Part shown: in pieces, positions 26,482 to 36,443 of the stretch
Layout: the number at the start of each line of letters is the position of its first letter
How positions within the stretch are numbered: position 1 is the stretch's first letter
NCBI RefSeq assembly: GCF_000384815.1
Contig: NZ_ARQF01000020.1
Span: 620,001-684,000, forward strand
Direction of reading: 5' to 3'
Length of the DNA stretch: 64,000 bases
Source of the DNA: Halodesulfovibrio aestuarii DSM 17919 = ATCC 29578
Lineage (GTDB): Bacteria > Desulfobacterota > Desulfovibrionia > Desulfovibrionales > Desulfovibrionaceae
Notes under the pieces: generated by a model
Database searches by the model: none
Seen by the model: only the letters and a program-made list of their open reading frames with translations
Told to the model about the DNA's origin: nothing
Translations under genes and position numbers: made by a program

Positions 26482-27599
26482 TGGCTGAGCGTATTCTGGT
26501 TATTAATCCGGGTTCAACATCTACCAAAGTTGCTGTTTTTGATGGGGAAAAGGAACTTTTCTCGCACACGGCAGAACATGAAAAACATGAAACCCTTGCC
26601 TTTAGCGCTGCTATGGAGGAAATGGAACTTCGACGCAGTACTATTAAAGCAGTTCTCAAAAAATATGGCATGGACACCATAAAATTTGATGGCGTTGCGG
26701 GCCGTGGAGGACTTCTGGCTCCTATGCAGGGAGGCACATGGAATGTCACGCCTGCCATGCTGTCCGATCTAGCTTCCGCTCGATATGGAGAACATGCTTG
26801 CAACCTTGGTGCCCCCTTAGCACTGGAATTCGCAAAAGAACACGGAGTAAAGGCATATATTGTCGACACCGTTGTTACAGACGAAATGGACAGCCGCGCC
26901 CGTCTCAGTGGTTTACCGGAACTTCCACGCCGTAGTATTTTTCATGCCCTTTCCCAAAGGGCTGCTGCACGAAAGGCAGCGGGACAACTGGGAAAGCAGT
27001 ATTCAAACTGCCGCTTTCTTGTATGTCACATGGGCGGTGGAGTATCCGTAGCCGCACACCGTAACGGTAAAATTTGTGACGTAGTCAATGCGCTGGAAGG
27101 AGACGGACCATTTTCACCAGAACGAACCGGTCGTCTACCAGCTCTGGGTGTACTTGATCTCGTCAAAAATGGTATCTTTACATACGAAGAGTTACGTTCA
27201 CGTATTCTCAAAACAGGCGGCCTTTGGGCTCACTTGGGCACAAATGACTTGCGCATTGTAGAAAAACGTATGGCCGAAGGCGATACGAAAGCACAACTGG
27301 TATTTGAAGCTCTTACATACTGCATTGCGAAAGAACTATCAGGACTTATTCCTGCACTTATGCATCTTGACGAAGGTGAAAATGCACCTGTTACCATTGA
27401 CGGTTTTGTGCTCACCGGTGGCATGGCAAACAGTAAAAAGCTCATTGAAACTATTATAAACAATCTGCCACCGCTTGCTCCTGCCTTCATCTTCCCCGCT
27501 GTGGAAGAGATGCATGCACTTGCGGGTGGCGTTTTACGCGTACTTCGAGGCAAAGAAACCGCACGAGACTACACAGGAACTCCAAAAGATTTACTATAA
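26481..27599 (+). CDS. buk: Butyrate kinase
   Basis: A 372-residue ASKHA-fold kinase. The N-terminal phosphate loop is VINPGSTSTKVAVF. The adenosine-binding motif HMGGGVSVAAHRNGK lies near residue 190, and LTGGMANSKKL near 315. It converts the acyl phosphate and ADP to acid and ATP. It starts on the last base of ptb. Substrate preference (butyrate versus branched chain) is undetermined. Confidence 0.93.
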   Translation: MAERILVINPGSTSTKVAVFDGEKELFSHTAEHEKHETLAFSAAMEEMELRRSTIKAVLKKYGMDTIKFDGVAGRGGLLAPMQGGTWNVTPAMLSDLASARYGEHACNLGAPLALEFAKEHGVKAYIVDTVVTDEMDSRARLSGLPELPRRSIFHALSQRAAARKAAGQLGKQYSNCRFLVCHMGGGVSVAAHRNGKICDVVNALEGDGPFSPERTGRLPALGVLDLVKNGIFTYEELRSRILKTGGLWAHLGTNDLRIVEKRMAEGDTKAQLVFEALTYCIAKELSGLIPALMHLDEGENAPVTIDGFVLTGGMANSKKLIETIINNLPPLAPAFIFPAVEEMHALAGGVLRVLRGKETARDYTGTPKDLL

Positions 27600-27652
27600 T
27601 TCACAACGCATTGATTTTCCTTCATATTTCTACTAATAAGCATGAATACGGT

Positions 27653-27669
27653 TCCCGTATATTACGGGA
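27653..27669. promoter_or_regulatory. Palindromic operator upstream of the TetR gene
   Basis: TCCCGTA-TAT-TACGGGA is a perfect palindrome with a three-base centre, extended imperfectly on each side (GGT...ACC), 27 bases before the TetR ATG. Size and position fit autorepression by the TetR-type protein. Confidence 0.65.
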
Positions 27670-27695
27670 CCATAATTTAACACCGTGGGGCAGAC

Positions 27696-28259
27696 ATGGG
27701 TTCATCAAAAGAACTAATTCTTCATAACGCACGCCAACTCTTCGCAGATAAAGGCTTTAAGGGCACAACTGTGGCCCTTATTGCGCAGCTTTCGCACGTG
27801 ACAGATGCTGCTATTTACAGACACTATAAATCCAAGCAGCAGATATTTGATCAAATTATTGAAGAACTCATTACTGAGTATAAGGGCATGCTTAATGAGA
27901 TAAAGGCTCGCCAGAAATCCGGCTATTGCCTTTTAGAGACACTCATTCATGACGTTGTGTCTTTCGTCAATGAACATGAAACTGGATACAAAGTTATCCT
28001 TACCACATACGCGACAATTCCAAGCGCTAAGATTGCTATGGACAGTGTCACTGATGCACTGAAACAAACTATCGTTGCATGTCTTGAGCGAGGCATCAAG
28101 GACGGTACAGTTCGCGAAGACATTGAAGTAGACAGCACTGCTGAAATCATCACCTGGCTACTTGCGGGGCTTAACCGCCGCCGCATCTTCTGGCCTGAAC
28201 ATGAGCAGATTTCAGACGCTGCTGTTACTTTTTGTCTTAATTCCATCAAGGGCTTTTAG
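27696..28259 (+). CDS. TetR/AcrR-family transcriptional regulator
   Basis: A 187-residue repressor. The N-terminal helix-turn-helix is canonical (LFADKGFKGTTVALIAQ, then DAAIYRHYKSKQQIFDQII). The C-terminal ligand-binding half is all-helical. A perfect palindrome overlaps its own leader. Neighbouring targets could be ptb-buk upstream, but they are transcribed independently. The RND efflux operon 2 kb downstream is another possible target. GGGG is the only ribosome-site-like run before the ATG. Confidence 0.88.
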   Translation: MGSSKELILHNARQLFADKGFKGTTVALIAQLSHVTDAAIYRHYKSKQQIFDQIIEELITEYKGMLNEIKARQKSGYCLLETLIHDVVSFVNEHETGYKVILTTYATIPSAKIAMDSVTDALKQTIVACLERGIKDGTVREDIEVDSTAEIITWLLAGLNRRRIFWPEHEQISDAAVTFCLNSIKGF

Positions 28260-28282
28260 ACAGCACGATTTTTGCGCATAAA

Positions 28283-28314
28283 AAAAGGAGAGCTGCATAG
28301 CTCTCCTTTTTTTT
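28283..28314. terminator. Bidirectional terminator
   Basis: AAAAGGAGAGCT-GCAT-AGCTCTCCTTTT with T9 on one side and A-rich sequence on the other, between converging TetR and Spy-like genes. Confidence 0.9.
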
Positions 28315-28317
28315 TAA

Positions 28318-28701
28318 TTAACTTTTTTTCCGTATTTTCTGTCCCTGCATGCGGCTATGTATAAATTCCTGATACTTTTGCTCTTGCTCATCCGTAAGCA
28401 CATCATTCAATTCTTTTCTATAACGCTGGTGCTGTTCTAAGATATCTATCTTGATTTCCCTCTGCTCTTCTTTATCGTCTGCTTCAGAAAGTGACTTAAA
28501 AAGTGGTTCCATCTCTGCATCTCTGCGTATAATGATATCTTTGATTTTTGCCTGCTGATCCGACGTCAAATTCAGCATAGTTGTCAAACGCTCTACACGT
28601 TGCTCCGGAGTCTTTTTACTATGTGGATAATCTTTAGCAAAAGCAGAAGAACACAACGCTACCGCCAATACAGCCACACACACCATCAGCAATCTTTTCA
28701 T
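28318..28701 (-). CDS. Periplasmic Spy/CpxP-like protein
   Basis: A 127-residue protein with a classical signal peptide (cleavage after SSAFA) and an all-helical mature part rich in Lys, Glu and Gln. LTSDQQAKI and LTDEQEQKY are the two LTxxQ-type repeats of the Spy/CpxP family. Such proteins are periplasmic chaperones or stress sensors. It is monocistronic and convergent with the TetR gene. Confidence 0.78.
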   Translation of the reverse strand: MKRLLMVCVAVLAVALCSSAFAKDYPHSKKTPEQRVERLTTMLNLTSDQQAKIKDIIIRRDAEMEPLFKSLSEADDKEEQREIKIDILEQHQRYRKELNDVLTDEQEQKYQEFIHSRMQGQKIRKKS

Positions 28702-28804
28702 ACCAGCCTCTCATTATATAAATTTATGCAGCAAACCTTGCCGAATTCACATCTCAGGCTAGTATGTAAGGATAACGGATTGTTGTCATAGTATTTTCAT
28801 GAAA

Positions 28805-29860
28805 CTAATCAGTTACATGATCAAGATGTTCCAAGAGTTTTTCCGCAACATACTCTGGATCAAGTTCAGTAAGACACTTGTAGCCAATAGAACATGAGGT
28901 GCTATTACACGGGCAGCAATCTATGTCGGAATTCACTGTAAGATGCTCCTTAGACGGGAACCGCCATGAGTCACTGCTTGAACCAAGGGCAACAAAAGTA
29001 GGTGTGCCAACCGCAACAGCCATATGGCGAGGAGCAGAACAGTTACCGAAATGAAGCACACTCCGTTCCTGACAAGCGGCGACTTCACGCAACTGCAAGC
29101 TTGGCGAAGGTACAATAACCGCTTCCGGTGCATCACAGTTACTCAGGATTTCATCAAAAATACCTTCTTCACCGGGACCGGCCAATAAAACGAAGCGCAA
29201 CTCCTTACGCCTGTTAGCTAGGATACTGATGACCTTTGCGAAATTTTCAGCAGGATATTTCCGTCCGAGGTCATGGTGGGTAGCATCAATAGTGATCAAC
29301 CTATGTTCAGCGGTTACTCCCCACTCCTTCAAACGCGCAGACATTGCCTCGCGTTCTTCTTCTGTAAGAAACAGCTTTGGGGTCGTGCAGTTCCACTTAA
29401 TTCCAAGCGGTGCAAGAATCGCAGTTTTAGACTCCGATGCATACCCACTTTTCGCTTTAGTGAGATGAGTATACCCGATGTCGTTAATCCATGAGGAATG
29501 ATAGCTTAATTTTACAGGTGCATCTGTGAGATAAGAAATCCAGCGTACTCGTGGAAGGTGTTGTAGCCCTACCATCAAATCAAATCCTTGCTGGGCAACT
29601 TTTTTGTAAAATGCAAATTCTTTAATAATGTTAGATAATTCTTTTTTATCCAACGCCCATATTTTAGAAATATACGGGTTATTCTGAAGAACAGGGACAC
29701 ATTTTTTTTCTGTAAAATAATGAATCTCTGCATCAGGATACTTCTGGGCAAGCAACTCAGCCACTGGTGTGGAGAGCATAACATCGCCAATTTGCCGAAG
29801 CTGACAAACAAGAATTTTTTTTACTTTCGCGGGATCTAAGATAATGGTGCTGTCAGTCAC
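28805..29860 (-). CDS. Glycosyltransferase family 9 (heptosyltransferase-like)
   Basis: A 351-residue GT9 enzyme. The N-terminal motif KILVCQLRQIGDVMLSTP and the C-terminal region with HFGNCSAPRHMAVAVGTPTFVALG match ADP-heptose:LPS heptosyltransferases. A Cys cluster (DCCPC, then SCSIGYKC) precedes the end, as in several family members. It probably adds a sugar to lipopolysaccharide. The GTG at 29860 has GGAG five bases before it; a TTG at 29923 would add 21 residues and lacks a good ribosome site. It stands alone; no other LPS genes are near. Confidence 0.87.
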   Translation of the reverse strand: MTDSTIILDPAKVKKILVCQLRQIGDVMLSTPVAELLAQKYPDAEIHYFTEKKCVPVLQNNPYISKIWALDKKELSNIIKEFAFYKKVAQQGFDLMVGLQHLPRVRWISYLTDAPVKLSYHSSWINDIGYTHLTKAKSGYASESKTAILAPLGIKWNCTTPKLFLTEEEREAMSARLKEWGVTAEHRLITIDATHHDLGRKYPAENFAKVISILANRRKELRFVLLAGPGEEGIFDEILSNCDAPEAVIVPSPSLQLREVAACQERSVLHFGNCSAPRHMAVAVGTPTFVALGSSSDSWRFPSKEHLTVNSDIDCCPCNSTSCSIGYKCLTELDPEYVAEKLLEHLDHVTD

Positions 29861-30203
29861 AGATACTCCAAATGATAAATGCAATAATTTATATGCGACC
29901 TGATAATATAATGTCCTCGGCAAACATCGTCAACGCGTTCTATGCATCTACTTATTCCAACAAAATGTCACAGTAACGACCTGATAACTCCTGCTCACCT
30001 AAGTAGCTAAATCAACATTATTGCTGTGAACTGTATAAAATCAATACAGTTTTCAGCTTTAAAAAGTGACTGCTTGAGTATAAGGTTTTCTTAATTTCAC
30101 ACCTCACTGTTGACATGGCAACAAAAAAGCTGCCATGACTTGACGCGTTAGCAACTGCTATTTCAATCTAACTAACCATTCATATCGCCCTAAGAAGGAC
30201 TGT
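29861..30203. promoter_or_regulatory. Intergenic region with inverted repeat before the efflux operon
   Basis: Holds the promoters of the divergent GT9 and efflux genes. CATGGCA (30114-30120) and TGCCATG (30131-30137) form a perfect 7-base inverted repeat with a 10-base spacer, about 70 bases before the efflux lipoprotein ATG. It overlaps a TTGACA (30110-30115) that could be a -35 element, so a repressor bound here would block the operon. Confidence 0.5.
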
Positions 30204-31643
30204 ATGCCGAAATATATATTTCCTGCGCTTATTCTGAGCATCTTACTGTGCTCTGCATGCGCTCCTTTTGCACCGACACACACCATACAGCCTCAAGTTC
30301 GACTCGATAAACCGTATTCAATTCAAGTTGCAGGGCAAAAGTCCGACAAATTATGGTGGGAAAGCTTTAAAAGCACGGAGCTAAATGCGCTTATTGAGCA
30401 GGCACTATCCGATAACTTCAGTATTACTATTGCCTACGCCCGGTTAAAACAGGCAAGCGCCAACTTAGAACGCGCCGGTGCTGACCTGTATCCAACGTTG
30501 GATATCACAGGCGGAGCTAAAGCGGGACGAACCGGCACAAAAGAAAATACCGGAAAACCTAGTTACTACGACGACACACAGCAATATAAACTTGGTGCTG
30601 CAGCAGCCTACGAGGTTGACCTGTGGGGGCGCATTGAAGCCCAACGTAGTGCCAGTGAACAAACGTTCTATGCAACCCGGGCAGATCTTGATGCAGCAGC
30701 CGTCAGCATTGCAGCCTCCGTGGCCGAAACATGGGTTGACTTGCTGCGGGTTCGCGAAGAAATCGCTATTCTTAATGAACAGATTGAAAACAACAAGAAG
30801 CGACTGGAATTTCAGGAGCTGCGTTTTATAAACGGGCTTGCAGAATCTGTAGACGTATTGCAGCAACGCCAGATTCTGGCATCAAGCCAATCTGAGTTAC
30901 CGCTACTTATCGCAAAAGAACAAGTGCTCCTTAACGCACTTTCTGTACTGATCGGGAGCACGCCGCTGGACCGTCCTACAATTATCCAGAAAGAATTACC
31001 GAAGCTTATTGCTTTGCCGCCAACAGGATTACCATCAGACCTGCTGGTAAACAGACCTGATGTCCGCTCTGCCGGATACCAGTTATTCTCAGCAGAATGG
31101 AGCGTTGCTGAGGCAAGAGCGAACAGGCTACCCCAGTTTACACTCAACGCAGACGCAGCGTTCAGCAGCAGCGTTGCCGCAGTGCTTTTCAACAACTGGG
31201 CAACTACCCTTGCCGGTAACATTATGCAGCCGTTGTTAGATGGCGGCCTACGAGCTTCGGAAGTTGCCCGAACTCGCGCAGTCGTGGAAGAACAGGCAGC
31301 GTTATATAGCCAGACAGTCTCAGAAGCGATACAAGAAGTTGAAGATGCGCTTATAAATGAAGAGCAGCAGCAGGAGTACTTACGGCTCATAGCAGCACAG
31401 CGTGATGCTACTGCAAAAACACTTGAAGATGCCCAGCTGCGTTACCTTCAAGGACAAAGCGGCTACTTGCCTTTGCTGCAGGAAGTCTTAAACGTACAAA
31501 GTCTTGAAAGACAAATGATCCAACAGCAAGCAGAGCTTATCAAGCTCCGGATATCGCTGTATCGAGCACTAGGGGGCGGCTGGACATACAGCCTTGCACA
31601 TGTCCAGAAGTCTTCATCTGATGATCAAAATGAGGGGATATAA
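30204..31643 (+). CDS. Outer-membrane efflux lipoprotein (NodT/OprM type)
   Basis: A 479-residue TolC-family channel with a lipoprotein signal peptide (lipid-modified Cys in LCSAC, about residue 19). The two TolC repeats are seen as long Ala/Gln/Glu-rich helices, with conserved KLWWESFKSTELNALI near the start and LPSDLLVNRPDVRSAGYQL in the middle. It forms the outer-membrane exit duct of the tripartite pump encoded with the next two genes, five bases downstream. Confidence 0.92.
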   Translation: MPKYIFPALILSILLCSACAPFAPTHTIQPQVRLDKPYSIQVAGQKSDKLWWESFKSTELNALIEQALSDNFSITIAYARLKQASANLERAGADLYPTLDITGGAKAGRTGTKENTGKPSYYDDTQQYKLGAAAAYEVDLWGRIEAQRSASEQTFYATRADLDAAAVSIAASVAETWVDLLRVREEIAILNEQIENNKKRLEFQELRFINGLAESVDVLQQRQILASSQSELPLLIAKEQVLLNALSVLIGSTPLDRPTIIQKELPKLIALPPTGLPSDLLVNRPDVRSAGYQLFSAEWSVAEARANRLPQFTLNADAAFSSSVAAVLFNNWATTLAGNIMQPLLDGGLRASEVARTRAVVEEQAALYSQTVSEAIQEVEDALINEEQQQEYLRLIAAQRDATAKTLEDAQLRYLQGQSGYLPLLQEVLNVQSLERQMIQQQAELIKLRISLYRALGGGWTYSLAHVQKSSSDDQNEGI

Positions 31644-31648
31644 CCGGT

Positions 31649-32920
31649 ATGCAGAACAATCCTACATCCCGAAAAACCGTACTTATCAACGCCGTCGTTT
31701 TCACTCTCATGATTACGCTAGGTATTGGCGGCTATATGTTTTTTATGGGTTCCAAACCCAAAGTTGCTAAAAAAGCAGCTATCAAAAAAGTTGCTGCTGT
31801 TACAGTTCGCCACCTTGAAAAAGGTAGTGTCTCTATGCAGATAAAAGGAACAGGGGTCGTAATCCCTGCACGGGAAGTTGAACTTAAGCCGGAGGTCTCC
31901 GGGACAATTGCATGGACTGCTCCCCAATTTGCTGCTGGCGGCATTATTAAAAAGGGCCAAGTAATTCTTCGTATCGACACTCGCGATTATGACATTGCGC
32001 TACGAAAAAGCAAAAGCACTCTTGAAACTGCCAAAGCAGACTTAATGATGGAAGAAGGACAACAACGCGTGGCCAAAGAAGGCATACGCCTTTTAGATGA
32101 AAGTAAAAGTGCCGCCAAATACAGCACAGCACTGGCACTACGTAAGCCGCAACTGATAACAGCGAAGGCTGAACTTGAAAAAGCTAAAGCTGACGTCGAG
32201 CTGGCAGAACTTAATGTCTCTCGCTGCACGCTACGCGCTCCATTTGATGTTATGATACAGGAAACCGGTGCGAACCTTGGCTCCCGTGTCACCACTTCCT
32301 CTACTGTCGCCACTCTGGTAGGCATCGACGAATATTGGGTTGAAACCGCAGTCCCTGTGGATCGCCTTGAAAATCTCGGCTTGTCCCGTAACTCAATTAC
32401 CGCAAAAGTTGTCCGCCAGGGTGGTACTTCCCAATGGGCCGGCAAAGTGTTGCGCCTTACGGGGACACTTACAGAATCTACCCGCCTTGCGCGTGTTATC
32501 GTCTCCATTATCGATCCGCGCGGCCTAAGATCTCAAAATTTTTCAATGCCGCTCATGCTCGGCGATTATGTTGACGTCATAATTGAAGGCAACACAATAC
32601 AATCTGCCTATAAAATCCCCAGAGACCTTGTACATAATGAAAACGAAATATGGGTATATACGGATGGGAAACTAACCATCCGAAAACTCAAGATTGTCTG
32701 GAAAACTCCTGAGGCTGTTTACGCTACAGACGGCATTACTGAATCTGATGCAATTGTGGCTTCTAATCTAAACAATGCATACTCAGGTATGGCTCTTGCT
32801 CTCGACTCAGGCAGTGCCCCGACGGTTGCGGAACAACCGAAAGAGGAAAGTCAAAAAAAGACAATTAATAACTCTGACAATAGTGCCCGAAACGGCAACA
32901 AAGTCGCAACTGCGGAGTAA
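31649..32920 (+). CDS. RND efflux periplasmic adaptor
   Basis: A 423-residue membrane-fusion protein. An N-terminal membrane anchor is followed by a lipoyl half-motif (LKPEVSGTIAW), a coiled-coil hairpin (about residues 115-195), the second lipoyl half (LRAPFDVMIQETG) and beta-barrel domains. The C-terminal 40 residues are a polar, low-complexity tail, longer than usual. It couples the RND pump to the outer-membrane channel. The spacing to both neighbours is under six bases. Confidence 0.9.
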   Translation: MQNNPTSRKTVLINAVVFTLMITLGIGGYMFFMGSKPKVAKKAAIKKVAAVTVRHLEKGSVSMQIKGTGVVIPAREVELKPEVSGTIAWTAPQFAAGGIIKKGQVILRIDTRDYDIALRKSKSTLETAKADLMMEEGQQRVAKEGIRLLDESKSAAKYSTALALRKPQLITAKAELEKAKADVELAELNVSRCTLRAPFDVMIQETGANLGSRVTTSSTVATLVGIDEYWVETAVPVDRLENLGLSRNSITAKVVRQGGTSQWAGKVLRLTGTLTESTRLARVIVSIIDPRGLRSQNFSMPLMLGDYVDVIIEGNTIQSAYKIPRDLVHNENEIWVYTDGKLTIRKLKIVWKTPEAVYATDGITESDAIVASNLNNAYSGMALALDSGSAPTVAEQPKEESQKKTINNSDNSARNGNKVATAE

Positions 32921-32923
32921 CCT

Positions 32924-35900
32924 ATGCAAATGTCTCCTCTTGCTTCGCAGCACCGCAAGCCAATATCGCCGGAACCGGAAAAGTCACGCGGCCCTGTGGC
33001 ATGGATGGCAGGCAACTCTGTTGCAGCCAACTTACTTATGCTCATCCTTCTCATCGGTGGCCTTGTTCTCGGTTCCAACACCACACAGGAAGTTTTTCCG
33101 GAAATCGAAATGGATGCTGTATCCATAACCATTGCTTATCCGGGAGCCAGCCCTGAAGAAATTGAACGCTCTATTGTGCAAGCTGTTGAGGAAGCGATTG
33201 AAGGCATTGAGGGCATCGAAGACATCACCTCTACTGCCAACGAAAACAGTGCAACAATTCGGGCGGAACTACTCGACGGAGCTGATGTTGACCGCGTATG
33301 GCAGGATATAAAAACAGAAGTCGACAGAATAACTACGTTCCCTGACGAGGCAGAAGACCCGCGCATCACCATCGATGCCAGAAAACGCAGTGTACTCACC
33401 CTTGTTATCAGTGGGAATGTTTCTGAGCTGGTATTACGTGATTACGCAAACCAGTTGGAAGATGCCCTACTAAGAAGCCCTGAGATTACACAGGCTGATG
33501 TCTCCGGTGTGCGAGATTTGGAAACTCATGTTGAAATCTCACGCAACACCCTTCGCAAATACAATCTCACCCTCACCGACGTTGCCAGCCAGATCAAAAA
33601 GGCATCTGTTGAACTTGGTGGTGGTAGTCTTAAAACTACACAAGGCGAAATCCTTGTACGAGTATCAGACCGTAAGCTTGTAGCAAAAGACTTTAAACGT
33701 ATCCCAATTCTTACGGACAAATACGGAGCCTCCATCTATCTTGGAGACATTGCAAAAATTTGGGACGGATTTGAAGACACAGATGAATGGAGCAGTTTTG
33801 ACGGTAACCGCGCTGTCTCTGTTGACGTCTACCGGATCGGCTCACAAACCCCGATGAGTGTTGCAACGGCTGCGCTTGATGTGGTCGAAGAATTCAAGAC
33901 AAATCTGCCTCCGGGTATGAAAGTCGGCTCGCACCACAACCGCTACATAATATTCCAAGACCGCGCAGAGCTGCTTCTCAGCAATGCGTATATCGGTCTT
34001 GCGCTGGTATTCATATTTTTGGCGCTGTTCCTTGAAATCCGTCTTGCCTTCTGGGTAAGTCTCGGTATTCCGATATCATTTTTCGGAGCATTTGTATTCC
34101 TGCCGTTTACCGACTTCAGTATCAACATGATTACCATGTTCGCTTTTATTATCACTCTCGGTATTGTTGTGGACGATGCTATCGTTGTAGGCGAAAACGT
34201 CTACTACCACAGAAATTTGGGAAAAAGCAGGCTACAGGCTGCTATTGATGGCGCAAAAGAAGTGATTATGCCGGTAACGTTCAGTGTTCTCACAAACATT
34301 ATCACGTTCCTTCCATTATACTTTGTACCTGGCATAATGGGAAAAATTTTTAAATACATCCCCGTGGTAGTAGGATTTGTATTTTTAATTTCACTCGTTG
34401 AAAGCATATTCATTCTGCCCGCCCACCTTGCACACGGCAGTGAAAAATCACGAATTCCAGGGCTTGGTTGGCTCATACGATTCCAGCAACGCTTCAGTAA
34501 CCGTTTTGAAAAATTCATTGCCAATCAGTTCGGTGCGTTCATCAGCAGGCTTATTACATACCGTTATGCAGTTCTCGGAAGCGCACTGGCAATCCTGTTT
34601 ATTACTGTAGGATTTGCTTTATCCGGCCGACTGGGCATGGTTCTTTTCCCGACTGTTGAGTCTGACTATGCCTACAGTTCAATCACAATGCCATACGGAA
34701 CACCTGTTGAACGCATAAAGGAAGTTGAAAAGCAACTCTTTACATCCGCAAATAATGTCATCAGCAACAACGGCGGTGAAAAACTCAGCACTGGCGTATT
34801 CACCGATATCGCAAACAACATACTCACGGCACGTATTTACCTTACACCGCCAGACTCACGTCCTATATCCACATCAAAAGTTACGGCTCTGTGGCGCAAA
34901 GCTGTCGGTACAGTTGACGGTGCAGAAACCGTAGATTTTCTTGCTGACAGAGGTGGACCGGGATCCGGTAAGGGCGTCACTATTCAGCTCTCGCATCGTA
35001 ACATCGCCATGCTTGAAAAGGCAGCAACAGAACTGGCCGAAGCTATGTCGCTGCTCAATGGCGTGAGCGATATAGATGACGGCAATGCACGCGGAAAACG
35101 CCAGTTCGACATCAAACTGCTCCCTGCAGGTGAAGCGGCCGGACTTAATTCCCGTGAAGTTGCAAACCAGTTGCGTAACGCCTTCTACGGTGCTGAAGCT
35201 CTCAAACAACAAGTAGGACAGGATGAAGTAACAGTACGAGTACGTTTGCCAAAAGCAGAACGCGCATCCGTTGCAACATTCGATGACCTGATACTCACGC
35301 TTCCAGACGGTGGTGAGATGCTGCTGCGCGATGCAGCACGTATAACAAGAGCATTCGCCGATACCTCCATCACACGAGAAAACGGCAAACGTATCCGGAG
35401 TGTCGCAGGAAACGTTACCCCGCGCAATCGTTCAGAACAAGTTATTGCCTCTGTCAAAAGCGATATATTACCTGAACTTCTTCAAAAATACCCGGGGCTA
35501 AACTATTCTCTTGAAGGAAAACAGGCAGATATGCGGGACAGCATCCAAAGTCTTGTGAAAGGGCTGCTTCTCACGCTGCTTGCCATTTATGCATTGCTTG
35601 CCATTCCGTTCAAAAGCTACACACAACCACTTATCGTACTGCTATCTATACCATTCGGCATGGTCGGTGCGATCATCGGCCACATGGTCATGGGCTACTC
35701 TCTCAGCCTTATGAGTATGTTCGGCCTCGTTGCTCTGTCCGGCGTTGTCGTAAACGATTCACTCGTGCTGGTTGACTTCACAAACCGACTGCGACGCGAA
35801 GGATACACGCCACAAGAAGCTGTCATCTCAGGTGCGGTCAAACGATTCAGACCAATTTTGCTGACTACCATCACAACATGCGGTGGGTTGGCACCAATGA

Positions 35901-36097
35901 TTCTGGAAACGTCAAGGCAAGCACGATTCCTTATCCCGATGGCAATTTCTCTCGGGTTCGGCATCTTGTTTGCCACGCTTATTACACTTGTGCTCGTACC
36001 GTGCTTCTACCTCGTGTTTGAAGACATAGCGCAGCTTGTTTCGGCCAAAAGTTCACATGCGACAGACACCACAGCCGCAACAGAGCATCCAGTGTAG
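32924..36097 (+). CDS. RND-family efflux pump permease
   Basis: A 1057-residue inner-membrane proton antiporter, the usual RND length. Twelve membrane helices are arranged around two large periplasmic loops. VFPEIEMDAVSITIAYPGASPEEIE and LGIVVDDAIVVGENV (the acidic pair in helix 4) are typical of hydrophobe/amphiphile exporters rather than heavy-metal CzcA pumps. GLVALSGVVVNDSLVLVD marks the second half. Likely substrates are drugs, detergents or bile-like compounds (inference). It ends the operon. Confidence 0.93.
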   Translation: MQMSPLASQHRKPISPEPEKSRGPVAWMAGNSVAANLLMLILLIGGLVLGSNTTQEVFPEIEMDAVSITIAYPGASPEEIERSIVQAVEEAIEGIEGIEDITSTANENSATIRAELLDGADVDRVWQDIKTEVDRITTFPDEAEDPRITIDARKRSVLTLVISGNVSELVLRDYANQLEDALLRSPEITQADVSGVRDLETHVEISRNTLRKYNLTLTDVASQIKKASVELGGGSLKTTQGEILVRVSDRKLVAKDFKRIPILTDKYGASIYLGDIAKIWDGFEDTDEWSSFDGNRAVSVDVYRIGSQTPMSVATAALDVVEEFKTNLPPGMKVGSHHNRYIIFQDRAELLLSNAYIGLALVFIFLALFLEIRLAFWVSLGIPISFFGAFVFLPFTDFSINMITMFAFIITLGIVVDDAIVVGENVYYHRNLGKSRLQAAIDGAKEVIMPVTFSVLTNIITFLPLYFVPGIMGKIFKYIPVVVGFVFLISLVESIFILPAHLAHGSEKSRIPGLGWLIRFQQRFSNRFEKFIANQFGAFISRLITYRYAVLGSALAILFITVGFALSGRLGMVLFPTVESDYAYSSITMPYGTPVERIKEVEKQLFTSANNVISNNGGEKLSTGVFTDIANNILTARIYLTPPDSRPISTSKVTALWRKAVGTVDGAETVDFLADRGGPGSGKGVTIQLSHRNIAMLEKAATELAEAMSLLNGVSDIDDGNARGKRQFDIKLLPAGEAAGLNSREVANQLRNAFYGAEALKQQVGQDEVTVRVRLPKAERASVATFDDLILTLPDGGEMLLRDAARITRAFADTSITRENGKRIRSVAGNVTPRNRSEQVIASVKSDILPELLQKYPGLNYSLEGKQADMRDSIQSLVKGLLLTLLAIYALLAIPFKSYTQPLIVLLSIPFGMVGAIIGHMVMGYSLSLMSMFGLVALSGVVVNDSLVLVDFTNRLRREGYTPQEAVISGAVKRFRPILLTTITTCGGLAPMILETSRQARFLIPMAISLGFGILFATLITLVLVPCFYLVFEDIAQLVSAKSSHATDTTAATEHPV

Positions 36098-36443
36098 GGA
36101 ATCTGTTATGACCTTTCAGCGGCTAGAGGATACTGGATATTGCAGCTAGCTGTACTCTCTTATTCGTCGGGGCCCACTGCCGCTTTAAAAAAGGAAGCTT
36201 CTGGACTCTTCTAAAGCTTTTGCTAGCGAGCCAGCCCGCTCTGACACAGTATTGCTGATTATACTCTACTATTATTCATAAAATAAAGGCTGTCCTTCAT
36301 ACGAAGGACAGCCTTTATTTATTCAAAGAGTGAGAGACGCCACGTGAAATATCTACTAACGAATATCCACCGCATAATAACAGTGTTGGGAAGATGGGTT
36401 GGGGGAATAAATAAACAACTAGGTCCGACTACCGAACGATCTA
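36098..36443. other. Gene-free stretch ending the efflux operon
   Basis: Nothing convincing except the terminator at 36281-36320 and, on its right, the 3' flank of the TIM-barrel gene. Confidence 0.3.
36281..36322. terminator. Bidirectional terminator
   Basis: Eighteen-base perfect stem from AAATAAAGG to TCCTTC with an ATAC loop and an exact complement ending CCTTTATTT. It can stop both the efflux operon and the converging TIM-barrel gene. Confidence 0.88.
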
